Assembly (NCBI GenBank): GCA_900544705.1
Contig: UQWH01000054.1
Coordinates: forward strand, 1-13,551
DNA from: an uncultured Eubacteriales bacterium
Lineage (GTDB): Bacteria; Bacillota; Clostridia; Oscillospirales; Oscillospiraceae
Reading direction: 5' to 3'
DNA length: 13,551 bases
A program made the translations under genes and the position numbers. Of the stretch, positions 6,841 to 13,551 are shown piece after piece (within the stretch, counting starts at the first letter, position 1; each line of letters begins with the position of its first letter). The notes under the pieces are model-generated. The model saw only the letters and a program-made list of their open reading frames with translations, did no database searches and had not been told where the DNA came from.

Positions 6841-7859
6841 TTGGCTTCCCCTCCCAGCGTTCGGATGACTTTGACGATGTTCATGTGAATGGGGCATTTC
6901 GCAAGGCAGCGACCGCAGCCGACACAGCCGAAGATACCCTCGTTGTTTTCGGGGTAGTACACCAGCTTGTGCAGAAAGCGCTGACGGAAGCGCTCAAGCT
7001 GCGTCGGCCGGGGCTGACCGGCGGACATCTGGGTGAAGTCGGAGTACATGCAGCTGTCCCAGCAGCGGAAGCGGCGCACTTTTTTGCCGGTGTCAAATTC
7101 CTCAATGTCGTAGCACTGACAGGTCGGGCAGACGAAGGTGCAGGTGCCGCAGCCAAGGCAGCTCTCGCTGAGCTGCTTCCACTCCGGACGGTCGAAGAGC
7201 GCCTTGGTCTTTCCTGCGCCGAAGCCTTCGAGGGACAGACCGTGCAGGGGGAGCTTTTCCATGACCTCCCGCGTGCGCGCCTGAAGCGCGGCGACAGCGT
7301 CCGCGCCGCCGTCTGCCAGAAGCGAAAGACGGGCCGTCAGTGCTTCGCCCTTCTCCGTGTTGGCGCGCCAGTAGAGCGCGGTTTCATCCATCCAGCAGGT
7401 CACGTCCCCGGCGGGGTCAGCCGGGTCAATGCCGAAGGCGGTGCAGAAGCAGGTTTCCTCCGGACGGGAGCAGGCGAGCGTCACGACGGTGACGTTTTCG
7501 CGCCGCGCTTGATAGAAGGTGTCGGTCGCGGAGGAGAGGAACACCCGGTCGAGAATATCGAAGCTGCGGCAGTCGCAGGCGCGCACGCCAAAGAGCACAA
7601 AGGGCGTGACCTCGGCGCGGTGCTCGACCAGCTCCAGATTTTTGCCCTCCACGCGGAAATCAACGAGATTTTCCACCTGCGGGAAGAACAAATCCTTCGC
7701 GCTGCGAATGGTGTTCAGGCGCTTCGTGAGCGTGATGCCCTCCTGCCAGCGGGTGTAATTGGCCTGACCTGCGGCGTCGTCCGCGGGGAGATAGAGCTGC
7801 TGCCCGGCGGCGATCGCCGCGAAGAGCTCGTTCAGACGAGAAAGTGGAAGCTGTTTCAT
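6837..7859 (-). CDS. AsrA/hydrogenase-beta-like 4Fe-4S dicluster subunit (FlxB-like)
   Basis: A 340-aa soluble Fe-S protein of the family that includes anaerobic sulfite reductase subunit A and the beta subunit of sulfhydrogenases. The N-terminal ~225 residues contain the family hallmarks GVRACDCRSFDILDRVF (91-107) and a CFC pair with CTAFGIDP (137-146). The C-terminal ferredoxin part has Cys234-237-240-244 and Cys312-315-318-322, giving two [4Fe-4S] clusters, with further cysteines at 247-249, 266 and 270. It would relay electrons between the FlxA-like flavoprotein, whose gene overlaps its end by four bases (ATGA), and the next Fe-S subunit, whose gene overlaps its start in the same way. GGAGGAG lies upstream of the ATG at 7859. 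The flxB assignment is by gene order (adjacent to flxA) and family; assignment between B and C is less sure than the complex as a whole. Confidence 0.85.
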   Translation of the reverse strand: MKQLPLSRLNELFAAIAAGQQLYLPADDAAGQANYTRWQEGITLTKRLNTIRSAKDLFFPQVENLVDFRVEGKNLELVEHRAEVTPFVLFGVRACDCRSFDILDRVFLSSATDTFYQARRENVTVVTLACSRPEETCFCTAFGIDPADPAGDVTCWMDETALYWRANTEKGEALTARLSLLADGGADAVAALQARTREVMEKLPLHGLSLEGFGAGKTKALFDRPEWKQLSESCLGCGTCTFVCPTCQCYDIEEFDTGKKVRRFRCWDSCMYSDFTQMSAGQPRPTQLERFRQRFLHKLVYYPENNEGIFGCVGCGRCLAKCPIHMNIVKVIRTLGGEAK

Positions 7860-8830
7860 TCCTCTGCTCCTCCTCTCCGGTAGACGACCGAGGGCTCACA
7901 GTCGCCCTTGTCAAAGTCCATCAGCGGCGGCTTGGTGGTGAAATCTGCGCCCGCCTGATAGTCGCCGTACAGCTCGTTGATGTCCTTGATGAACTTGCGG
8001 TTGAGCAGATGCAGCGGGATATGCTGCGGGCAGACGCGAGAGCATTCGCCGCAGTCCGTGCAGCGGGAGGCCACATGGAACGCGCGGATGATATGGAAGA
8101 GATTTTCTTCAAAGGAGTCCGCGGCGGCCTTGTTCTGCACGCCGGAATCGTGGTTGTCAAACACGCATTTTTCGCAGGAGCAGGCCGGGCAGACGTTGCG
8201 GCAGGCATTGCAGCGGATGCAGCGGGAGAGCTCACCGCGCCAGAAGGCGAAGCGCTCCTCCGGCGTCATGCGCTCCAGCCGCTCGACTTCGGCAAAGCGG
8301 GAGCTGTCCTGTTCCTCGCCTTGCTCGCCGATCAGCTCGTCGAAGCAGACGATTTTCTTGCTCTTGCAGGTTTCGCACTTGCCGAGCAGCACGTCCGCGC
8401 GGTTCAGCGTAACGTCGCCGTAGATCGTCCGGGCGGTGAGCGTATCGCCGCCGTCTTCGACGGCGGTCACACCGGAAGCGCCGCGGGCCTTGATTTTTTC
8501 AATGTCGCACATGCCTTCGCACTGCACGCCGACGGCGTAGACGTTTTCGCGCAGAATGCGGTGCTCCTTGAGAAGCTGCACAAAGGAATAGGAGTCGCAG
8601 GGCTTGAGAAAGACCGCGACTTTTCCGCCCTTGCGGGATTCCGCAATCAGATATTTTGACAGATTTGCACCGGAAAACACGCCGTAGACGAAGTCCTTTT
8701 CTGCCTCGGCGGCGTCGGTAAAGACCGCAGGCGTCAGGTCATAGAAGAATTCGCCGGCCTTCCAGCCGAGGACGCGATCCACTTCGCCAGAGGTCAGCAG
8801 CGAAAGCGCCCGTTCTTTTACTCTTTGCAT
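7856..8830 (-). CDS. FdhB/FrhB-like 4Fe-4S dicluster subunit (FlxC-like)
   Basis: A 324-aa cytoplasmic Fe-S protein. Residues 1-165 resemble the N-terminal part of F420-hydrogenase/formate dehydrogenase beta subunits (FLKPCDSYSF at 74-83, CEGMCDI at 104-110, and KCETCKSKKIVCFDEL at 151-166). The C-terminal half has CIRCNACRNVCP (Cys204-207-210-214), a following CSC/C group (217-222), and CTDCGECSRVCP (Cys257-260-263-267), hence at least two [4Fe-4S] clusters. There is no obvious F420 partner gene here. The start at 8830 overlaps the MvhD/FlxD-like gene by 13 bases and has GGAGG just upstream; the end overlaps the next gene as ATGA. In a Flx complex it would sit between the NADH-oxidising subunits and FlxD. 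Some FdhB/FrhB relatives bind FAD; I cannot tell from motifs whether this one does. Confidence 0.85.
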   Translation of the reverse strand: MQRVKERALSLLTSGEVDRVLGWKAGEFFYDLTPAVFTDAAEAEKDFVYGVFSGANLSKYLIAESRKGGKVAVFLKPCDSYSFVQLLKEHRILRENVYAVGVQCEGMCDIEKIKARGASGVTAVEDGGDTLTARTIYGDVTLNRADVLLGKCETCKSKKIVCFDELIGEQGEEQDSSRFAEVERLERMTPEERFAFWRGELSRCIRCNACRNVCPACSCEKCVFDNHDSGVQNKAAADSFEENLFHIIRAFHVASRCTDCGECSRVCPQHIPLHLLNRKFIKDINELYGDYQAGADFTTKPPLMDFDKGDCEPSVVYRRGGAEE

Positions 8831-9252
8831 CGCAGATCCTCCAGTTTCCGGTTTTCGCCCAGTGCGGCGACGGTTTGTACGAATTCATTCATCGTGGCGG
8901 CGAACTTTGCGCCCTCCGCGGCGGAGACCCACTCCACACGGGTGCGCTCACGCTCAATGCCGAGGTAGTCCAGCATGGAGAACAGCAGCGTCATGCGCCG
9001 GCGGGCGTAGTAATTGCCGGTGGTGTAGTGGCAGTCGCCGGGATGGCAGCCGCACAGGATCACGCCGTCCGCGCCGCGCTGGAAGGCACGCAGGATGAAC
9101 AGCGGATTCAGACGGCAGGAGCAGGGGATCCGGATGATCTTTACGTCGGCCGGATAGCTCAGGCGGTTCGTGCCGGACAGGTCGGCGCCCGCGTAGGAGC
9201 ACCAGTTGCAGCAGAAGGCCACGATGGTCGGACGGTATTCACTTACCTGCAT
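8818..9252 (-). CDS. flxD: MvhD/FlxD-like [2Fe-2S] electron-transfer subunit
   Basis: A 144-aa protein of the MvhD family, which links an electron-donating module (hydrogenase in methanogens, FlxABC in Desulfovibrio) to HdrA. The family pattern is clear: FCCNWCSYAGADLSG (13-27), YP..VKIIRIPCSCR (33-47), and GADGVILCGCHPGDCHYTTGN (60-80). Cysteines at 14/15, 18, 44, 46, 67, 69 and 74 include the [2Fe-2S] ligands. No NiFe hydrogenase gene is present, while FlxABC-like genes follow directly, so flxD is the better name. The start at 9252 is chosen over a frame opening at 9477 because GGAGGTGG at 9260-9267 lies seven bases upstream and the conserved family N-terminus begins here. It overlaps the end of hdrA by 10 bases, implying translational coupling and an equimolar partnership with HdrA. 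Confidence 0.9.
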   Translation of the reverse strand: MQVSEYRPTIVAFCCNWCSYAGADLSGTNRLSYPADVKIIRIPCSCRLNPLFILRAFQRGADGVILCGCHPGDCHYTTGNYYARRRMTLLFSMLDYLGIERERTRVEWVSAAEGAKFAATMNEFVQTVAALGENRKLEDLRCKE

Positions 9253-11234
9253 ATCGCATCCACCTCCGCGAGAATCTGTTGATTGGAGAAGCCCTTGAGG
9301 TCCATGGCCCCGGAGGGACAGGCGACCGTGCACGCGCCGCAGCCCTGGCAGACGGCCGGGTTGACCTGTGCCACACGGCGCAGGAGGGTTGTGCGGTTCG
9401 GACCGCGGAATTCCTTGTCCACATAGGTGATCGCACCGTAGGGGCAGACCTTTTCGCAGCTGGAGCAGCCATTGCACATCAGCTCATTCGGCTGGGCGGT
9501 GCAGGGGTTGCACAGAAGCTGATCCTTGCACAGAAGGCCAATGACCTTGGAGGCTGCGGCGCCCGCCTGCGCGACGGTTTCGGGGATGTCCTTCGGCCCC
9601 TGACAGGTGCCGGAGAGGAAGATGCCCGCCGTCGGGCTTTCGACCGGGCGCAGCTTCGGGTGGGCTTCCGTGAAGAAGTCGTTCGTGTCCATGGAGGCGG
9701 TCAGCATCGTGGCAAGACCACGGGCGGAGGCATCCGGCTCGATGGCGGCTGCGAGGACGACCATATCCGCGTCAATGTGGAGCTGACGGTTGTCCAGCAG
9801 GTCCGATGCCTGCACCTTGAGCTTGCCGTTTTCCGGCACGACCTTGCCGACCATGCCCTTGATGTAATGCACGCCGTATTCCTCGACCGCACGGCGGTAG
9901 AACTCGTCGAAATTCTTGCCGGGCGTGCGCACGTCGATGTAGAACACATAGACATCGGTATCGGGGTATTTTTCGCGGCAGAGCATGGCGTGCTTGGCCG
10001 TGTACATGCAGCAGATCTTGGAGCAGTAGGGCTTGCCCTTTTCGCCGCCGTCACAGCGGGAGCCGACGCACTGGACAAAGACGATGGTCTTGGGGTGCGT
10101 GCCGTCGGAGGGACGCAGCAGGGTGCCGCCCGTGGGGCCGGCGGCGTTCATCAGACGCTCAAATTCCAGAGAGGAAACGACGTCCGGGCTCTGGCTGTAG
10201 GCAAACTCGTCGAATTTATCGAGCTTGATGGGATTGAAGCCTGTCGCGGCGACGATCGCGCCGTACTCGCGGACGATATGCTCGTCCTTCTGTGTGTAGT
10301 CGATCGCTCCGGCGGTGCAGACCTTGGAGCAGACGCCGCACTTGCCGGTTTTCAGCATGGTGCAGTAGTTGGCGTCGATGGTGGCGATCTTCGGCACGGC
10401 CTGCGCGAAGGGAATGTAGATCGCGCGGCGGTTGTCAAGGCCGAGATTGAATTCGTTGGGCACCTTTTTCTGCGGGCACTTTTCCGTGCACAGCCCGCAG
10501 CCGGTGCAGACATCCTCTTTGACGTAGCGCGCCTTTTTGCGGATGGTCACCTTGAAGTTGCCGACAAAGCCCTTGACGTCCTCCACCTCGGAGTAGGAAT
10601 AGATGTGGATCTTCTCGTTCTGCGCGCAGTCGACCATTTTCGGGGTCAGGATACAGGCGGCGCAGTCGAGGGTGGGGAAGGTCTTGTCAATCTGGGTCAT
10701 CTTGCCGCCGATGGTCGGCTGCTTTTCGACAATGTCGACCTCAAAGCCCGCATCCGCGATGTCCAGCGCGGTCTGGATGCCGGCGATGCCGCCGCCGATG
10801 ACCAGCGCGCGCTTCGTGACGGGGCTGGTCATTGCGGTCAGGGGTGCGTTGAGCTGCACCTTCGCAATGGCGGCCCGGCCGAGAATGACGGCCTTGGCCG
10901 TGGCCTCCTCGCGGTTTTTGTGGATCCAGGAGCACTGCTCGCGGATGTTCGCGATCTCGACCATATAGGGGTTCAGCCCGGCCTTCTCGCAGGTCTTGCG
11001 GAAGGTCGTTTCATGCATCCGTGGGGAGCAGGAGCAGACGACCACGCCGGTCAGACCGTACTCGTGAATTTTGTTCTGAATCAGATCCTGTCCCGTCTGG
11101 GAGCACATATATTGGTAGTTGGTGGAAAAAACAACGCCGGGTTCCCGGGCGAGCGCCTCGGAAACGGCCTGCACGTCCACGGTTGCGGCGATATTACTGC
11201 CGCACCAGCATACGAAAACGCCGATTCTCTGCAT
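9243..11234 (-). CDS. hdrA: heterodisulfide reductase subunit A (HdrA), FAD electron-bifurcating subunit
   Basis: A 663-aa HdrA of near-standard length. In methanogens and the Flx-Hdr complex, HdrA carries the FAD that splits an electron pair between a high- and a low-potential acceptor. Visible in order: an N-terminal domain with CWCG (9-12) and CSCSPRMHE (67-75); the FAD Rossmann motif GGGIAG (147-152) followed by IGGKM; LDCAACILTPKM (189-200), where some homologues have selenocysteine but this one has Cys194; a ferredoxin motif Cys243-246-249-253; a second group Cys291, 299, 302, 306; CVGSRC and CSKICC (389-409); and two C-terminal motifs, Cys587-590-593-597 and Cys629-632-635-639. The C-terminal ferredoxin domains are the likely exit to ferredoxin. 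The start is supported by AAGGAGGA at 11241-11248, which overlaps the hdrC stop. The next gene, encoding its MvhD-type partner, overlaps its end. Confidence 0.95.
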   Translation of the reverse strand: MQRIGVFVCWCGSNIAATVDVQAVSEALAREPGVVFSTNYQYMCSQTGQDLIQNKIHEYGLTGVVVCSCSPRMHETTFRKTCEKAGLNPYMVEIANIREQCSWIHKNREEATAKAVILGRAAIAKVQLNAPLTAMTSPVTKRALVIGGGIAGIQTALDIADAGFEVDIVEKQPTIGGKMTQIDKTFPTLDCAACILTPKMVDCAQNEKIHIYSYSEVEDVKGFVGNFKVTIRKKARYVKEDVCTGCGLCTEKCPQKKVPNEFNLGLDNRRAIYIPFAQAVPKIATIDANYCTMLKTGKCGVCSKVCTAGAIDYTQKDEHIVREYGAIVAATGFNPIKLDKFDEFAYSQSPDVVSSLEFERLMNAAGPTGGTLLRPSDGTHPKTIVFVQCVGSRCDGGEKGKPYCSKICCMYTAKHAMLCREKYPDTDVYVFYIDVRTPGKNFDEFYRRAVEEYGVHYIKGMVGKVVPENGKLKVQASDLLDNRQLHIDADMVVLAAAIEPDASARGLATMLTASMDTNDFFTEAHPKLRPVESPTAGIFLSGTCQGPKDIPETVAQAGAAASKVIGLLCKDQLLCNPCTAQPNELMCNGCSSCEKVCPYGAITYVDKEFRGPNRTTLLRRVAQVNPAVCQGCGACTVACPSGAMDLKGFSNQQILAEVDAICR

Positions 11235-11246
11235 TGCTTTTCCTCC

Positions 11247-11627
11247 TTATCTTCTGTATTTCCGGAATGCGCTGGTAACTGCCTGCTGCGGCAGTGCCTC
11301 GTCGAGCTTTTCCGGGATGGCCTCCGGCGGCAGATGCGTCTGCCCCTGCTGGCGCAGGAGCACCAGACGGACGGCCTCAATGAGTTTCGCCGGCTCCACA
11401 CTGCGCGGGCAGCGCTCGACGCAGGCAAAGCAGCTCAGGCAGGTGTAGATGCCGCGGGAGTGCATCAGCTCGTCGATCCGGCCGGATTCGACCATGGAAA
11501 CGAACTGGTGCGGATGGTAGTCCATCTCGTCATAGGCGGGGCAGCTCGCCGAGCACTTGCCGCACTTCATGCACTTGCGCGGATTCACGCCGGAGATGCG
11601 CTGCACGGTTTCCATGAGATCGTTCAT
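11247..11627 (-). CDS. hdrC: heterodisulfide reductase subunit C (HdrC), two [4Fe-4S] clusters
   Basis: A 126-aa ferredoxin-like subunit that carries electrons between HdrA and HdrB. It has two classical motifs, CMKCGKCSASCP (Cys19-22-25-29) and CLSCFACVERCP (Cys63-66-69-73), spaced as in HdrC and in the GlpC/HdrC families. It is somewhat shorter than methanogen HdrC and has no membrane segments, unlike HdrE-linked forms. Its ATG overlaps the hdrB stop as ATGA, with AGGAGGAG a few bases upstream, so HdrB and HdrC are translationally coupled. Its stop codon lies within the ribosome site of hdrA. The basic C-terminus (AFRKYRR) is unremarkable. Context next to hdrA and hdrB makes the assignment secure. 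Confidence 0.95.
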   Translation of the reverse strand: MNDLMETVQRISGVNPRKCMKCGKCSASCPAYDEMDYHPHQFVSMVESGRIDELMHSRGIYTCLSCFACVERCPRSVEPAKLIEAVRLVLLRQQGQTHLPPEAIPEKLDEALPQQAVTSAFRKYRR

Positions 11628-12415
11628 TGCTGCTCCTCCTTTACGCCCAGCGCTTCGGCCAGAAGCTCCGTGAAGTAGTGCACGGGCAGACGGCCGTCGG
11701 TGTTTTCCGAGAGATTATACATACAAAGCGGGCAGGCCGTGATCAGCTCCTGCGCGCCGCAGGCGGCTGCGTTGTCCAGCACCTTCTGCGCCTGCCTGGA
11801 GGCATAGGTGCGGTTTTCCAGCGTGGTGTAGCCGCCGCAGCATTCGTTGCGCATGGCGTAGATGACCGGCTCTGCGCCGATGGCGCGGATGAAATCCTCC
11901 AGAATCGTCGGATTCTCCGGGTCGTCAAAGCCCAGCTCGCGGCTGGGGCGCAGCAGCAGGCAGCCGTAGTACGCGCCGATCTTACGCCCGGTCAGGGGAT
12001 GGACGACCTTCTCGCGCAGACGGTCGAAGCCCACGCGGTCGCGCAGCACTTCCAGATAGTGCAGCACTTCCGTTTCCCCTGTGTAGGGAACCTCGGGGGC
12101 TAAGTAGTTGTTGACCTTCTCGCGGATGGAGGGGTCGTTTTTCAGGTCGCCGTTGACCCGCTTGATGACGTGGTGGCAGGCCGAGCACAGCGTGACCAGC
12201 GCTTCGCCGCGCTCGCGCGCGGCCATGAGCGCGCGGACGGAGGAGAGCCGTGTGGCGATCTCGTCGCGTGCCATGGGATAGACCGCGCCGCAGCACTGCC
12301 ACTGGTCCAGCTCCCGCAGGGTGAAGCCCAGCGCATCGGCGGACGCGCGGCCCCAGCGGTCCAGCTCCACGCCCTTGGTTTTCAGCGTGCAGCCGGGAAA
12401 ATAACTGAATGTCAT
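11624..12415 (-). CDS. hdrB: heterodisulfide reductase subunit B (HdrB), CCG-domain catalytic subunit
   Basis: A 263-aa subunit with two CCG domains. In methanogens it binds two unusual noncubane [4Fe-4S] clusters and reduces the CoM-S-S-CoB disulfide. All ten cluster cysteines appear to be present: Cys9, Cys41-42, Cys77 and Cys80 in the first repeat, and Cys152, Cys192-193, Cys228 and Cys231 in the second. The spacing is nearly that of methanogen HdrB, so the site looks functional, not degenerate. No coenzyme M or B gene and no dsrC is in view, so its natural acceptor here is open: a small disulfide, a protein disulfide, or the adjacent fumarate reductase subunits. The gene begins 15 bases after the fumC stop behind a modest site, AGAGGGA (12421-12427), weaker than those of its neighbours, and ends in an ATGA overlap with hdrC. 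Confidence 0.95.
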   Translation of the reverse strand: MTFSYFPGCTLKTKGVELDRWGRASADALGFTLRELDQWQCCGAVYPMARDEIATRLSSVRALMAARERGEALVTLCSACHHVIKRVNGDLKNDPSIREKVNNYLAPEVPYTGETEVLHYLEVLRDRVGFDRLREKVVHPLTGRKIGAYYGCLLLRPSRELGFDDPENPTILEDFIRAIGAEPVIYAMRNECCGGYTTLENRTYASRQAQKVLDNAAACGAQELITACPLCMYNLSENTDGRLPVHYFTELLAEALGVKEEQQ

Positions 12416-12430
12416 AAGAATCCCTCTTTG

Positions 12431-13551
12431 TCAGACCATCTGTTCCGGATGGAACACCTCGTCGAATTTTTCGGGCGTCAGGAAGCCGAGACGGACGCAG
12501 GCTTCCCGGAGAGAAATGTTTTCCTTATAGGCCAGCTTCGCGGTTTTTGCCGCATTTTCATAGCCAATGTAGGGGTTGAGCGCCGTGACCAGCATCAGGG
12601 AATTGTGCAGGTTGTGGTGCATCTTCTCGCGGTTGGCGCGGATGCCACAGGCGCAGCGGTCGTTGAAGGAGTTCATCGCCTCGGCGAGCAGACGCGCGGA
12701 TTGCAGGAAATTGTAGATGCACACGGGCATAAAGACGTTCAGCTCAAAATTGCCCTGCGATGCGGCAAAGCAGACGGCGGTGTCATTGCCCATGACCTGC
12801 ACGGCGACCATGGTCAGCGCCTCGCACTGCGTGGGGTTGACCTTGCCGGGCATGATGGAGGAGCCGGGCTCGTTTTCGGGGATGAAGATCTCGCCCAGAC
12901 CGTCGCGGGGGCCGGAGGCCAGCCAGCGCACGTCGTTTGCGATCTTCATCAGGTCGGCGGCCAGCGCCTTGAGCGCGCCGTGGGCAAAGACGATCTCGTC
13001 CTTGGAGGTCAGCGCGTGGAACTTGTTCTCCGCCGTGCGGAATTCCTTGCCGGTCAGTTCGGAAATTTCCTCGGCAACCAGACGGTCAAAGCCCTTCGGG
13101 GCGTTCAGCCCGGTGCCGACGGCCGTGCCGCCCAGCGCGAGCTCCTTCAGTTCCGGCAGGGCCAACAGCAGGAGCTTTTTGTCCTTCTCCAGACTGCTTC
13201 TCCAGCCGGAGATCTCCTGACTGAATTTAATGGGCGTTGCGTCCTGCAAGTGCGTCCGGCCGGACTTGACCACGTCGTCGTTTTCCTGCTCCAGACGCAG
13301 GAGCGATGCGATCAGACGGTCGATGGCGGGCAGAACACGTCCTTCAATGGCCTCCGCCGCAGCGATGTGCATCGCGGTGGGGAAGGTGTCGTTGGACGAC
13401 TGGGACATATTGATGTCGTCGTTCGGATGCAGGAGCTTTTCGCCTGCGATCTCGTTGCCGCGGTTGGCAATGACCTCGTTGGCGTTCATGTTTGATTGCG
13501 TGCCGGAGCCGGTCTGCCAGACGACAAGGGGAAAGTGCTCATAGAGCTTGC
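12431..13551 (-). CDS. fumC: class II fumarate hydratase (FumC), N-terminal ~100 residues outside window
   Basis: Oxygen-stable fumarase interconverting malate and fumarate; the visible 372 codons cover the catalytic core and C-terminal domain. Reading from the right edge the frame gives VWQTGSGTQSNMNANEV, the first conserved block (Thr100 region of E. coli FumC). Next come SSNDTFPTAMH (Ser-Ser-Asn of the active site), SGRTHLQDATP (Thr187-His188), and the fumarase/aspartase signature GSSIMPGKVNP with the catalytic loop serine and the Lys and Asn that bind substrate. Aspartase and argininosuccinate lyase are less likely: the first block and the THLQDA motif fit FumC, though FumC and aspartase are close relatives. 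It is the most upstream visible gene of the minus-strand operon, 15 bases before hdrB, and would supply fumarate to the reductase encoded downstream. The operon promoter must lie beyond the right edge. Confidence 0.93.
   Translation of the reverse strand, partial: KLYEHFPLVVWQTGSGTQSNMNANEVIANRGNEIAGEKLLHPNDDINMSQSSNDTFPTAMHIAAAEAIEGRVLPAIDRLIASLLRLEQENDDVVKSGRTHLQDATPIKFSQEISGWRSSLEKDKKLLLLALPELKELALGGTAVGTGLNAPKGFDRLVAEEISELTGKEFRTAENKFHALTSKDEIVFAHGALKALAADLMKIANDVRWLASGPRDGLGEIFIPENEPGSSIMPGKVNPTQCEALTMVAVQVMGNDTAVCFAASQGNFELNVFMPVCIYNFLQSARLLAEAMNSFNDRCACGIRANREKMHHNLHNSLMLVTALNPYIGYENAAKTAKLAYKENISLREACVRLGFLTPEKFDEVFHPEQMV

Noticed and set aside
6841..6897. A longer start for the FlxA-like gene at 6897
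   Set aside because: The extra 19 residues have no family similarity and lie inside the preceding gene; the ATGA overlap and GGAGGGG site favour 6840.
8818..9252. MvhD as evidence for a nearby NiFe hydrogenase
   Set aside because: No MvhA/MvhG-type large or small hydrogenase subunit is in the window; the following genes fit FlxABC instead.
9253..9477. An extension of the FlxD-like frame back to 9477
   Set aside because: Entirely inside hdrA in another frame with no MvhD similarity; the family start and the GGAGGTGG site are at 9252-9267.
9279..11678. A 799-codon open frame on the plus strand opposite hdrA and hdrC
   Set aside because: It is an antisense shadow produced by high GC content. 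Its product is Gly/Ala/Val/Arg/Asp-rich with no recognisable domain, while the minus strand encodes unmistakable HdrA and HdrC.

Overview
The window is about 60% G+C by eye and reads as a chromosomal segment of an anaerobic, high-GC Clostridia-type bacterium. An Oscillospiraceae-like gut firmicute is my best guess. The grounds are strong AAGGAGG ribosome sites on almost every gene, lipobox lipoproteins, oxygen-sensitive Fe-S enzymes and no respiratory membrane anchors. The genus cannot be fixed from the sequence alone.

Layout. (1) 1-3109, plus strand: the 3' end of a secreted M4 (thermolysin-like) metallopeptidase with an added C-terminal beta domain, then two lipoprotein genes. All three are closely spaced and probably one transcript, which ends at a strong hairpin (3116-3160). 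(2) 3171-3337: an isolated tRNA-Leu(UAA) gene with a near-consensus promoter and its own terminator. (3) 3353-13551, minus strand: one tightly packed operon of eleven genes, entering from the right edge and ending at a terminator that converges on the tRNA terminator. In transcription order it is fumC (5' end outside the window), hdrB, hdrC, hdrA, flxD/mvhD-like, flxC-like, flxB-like, flxA-like, a fumarate-reductase-type Fe-S subunit, a fumarate-reductase-type flavoprotein, and a small three-helix membrane protein.

How the genes may work together. FumC makes fumarate from malate. The FrdA-like flavoprotein keeps the substrate-binding residues of fumarate reductase, and the FrdB-like subunit carries one [2Fe-2S] and two [4Fe-4S] motifs. 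No membrane anchor or quinone-binding subunit is present. Instead the pair is encoded with a complete FlxABCD-HdrABC set, known from Desulfovibrio as a soluble, flavin-based electron-bifurcating NADH dehydrogenase/heterodisulfide reductase. My main inference is a soluble complex that oxidises NADH at FlxA, bifurcates at the HdrA flavin, and sends the high-potential electron to fumarate via HdrBC and FrdBA (directly or through a small thiol/disulfide). The low-potential electron would go to ferredoxin. That would conserve energy from fumarate reduction without a quinone. The families are seen directly in the sequence; the bifurcating fumarate-reductase function is inference.

Sequence between the genes is short everywhere. 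The longest non-coding stretch (3110-3396) is fully accounted for by the three terminators, the tRNA and its promoter. No mobile element, CRISPR array or phage gene is visible.
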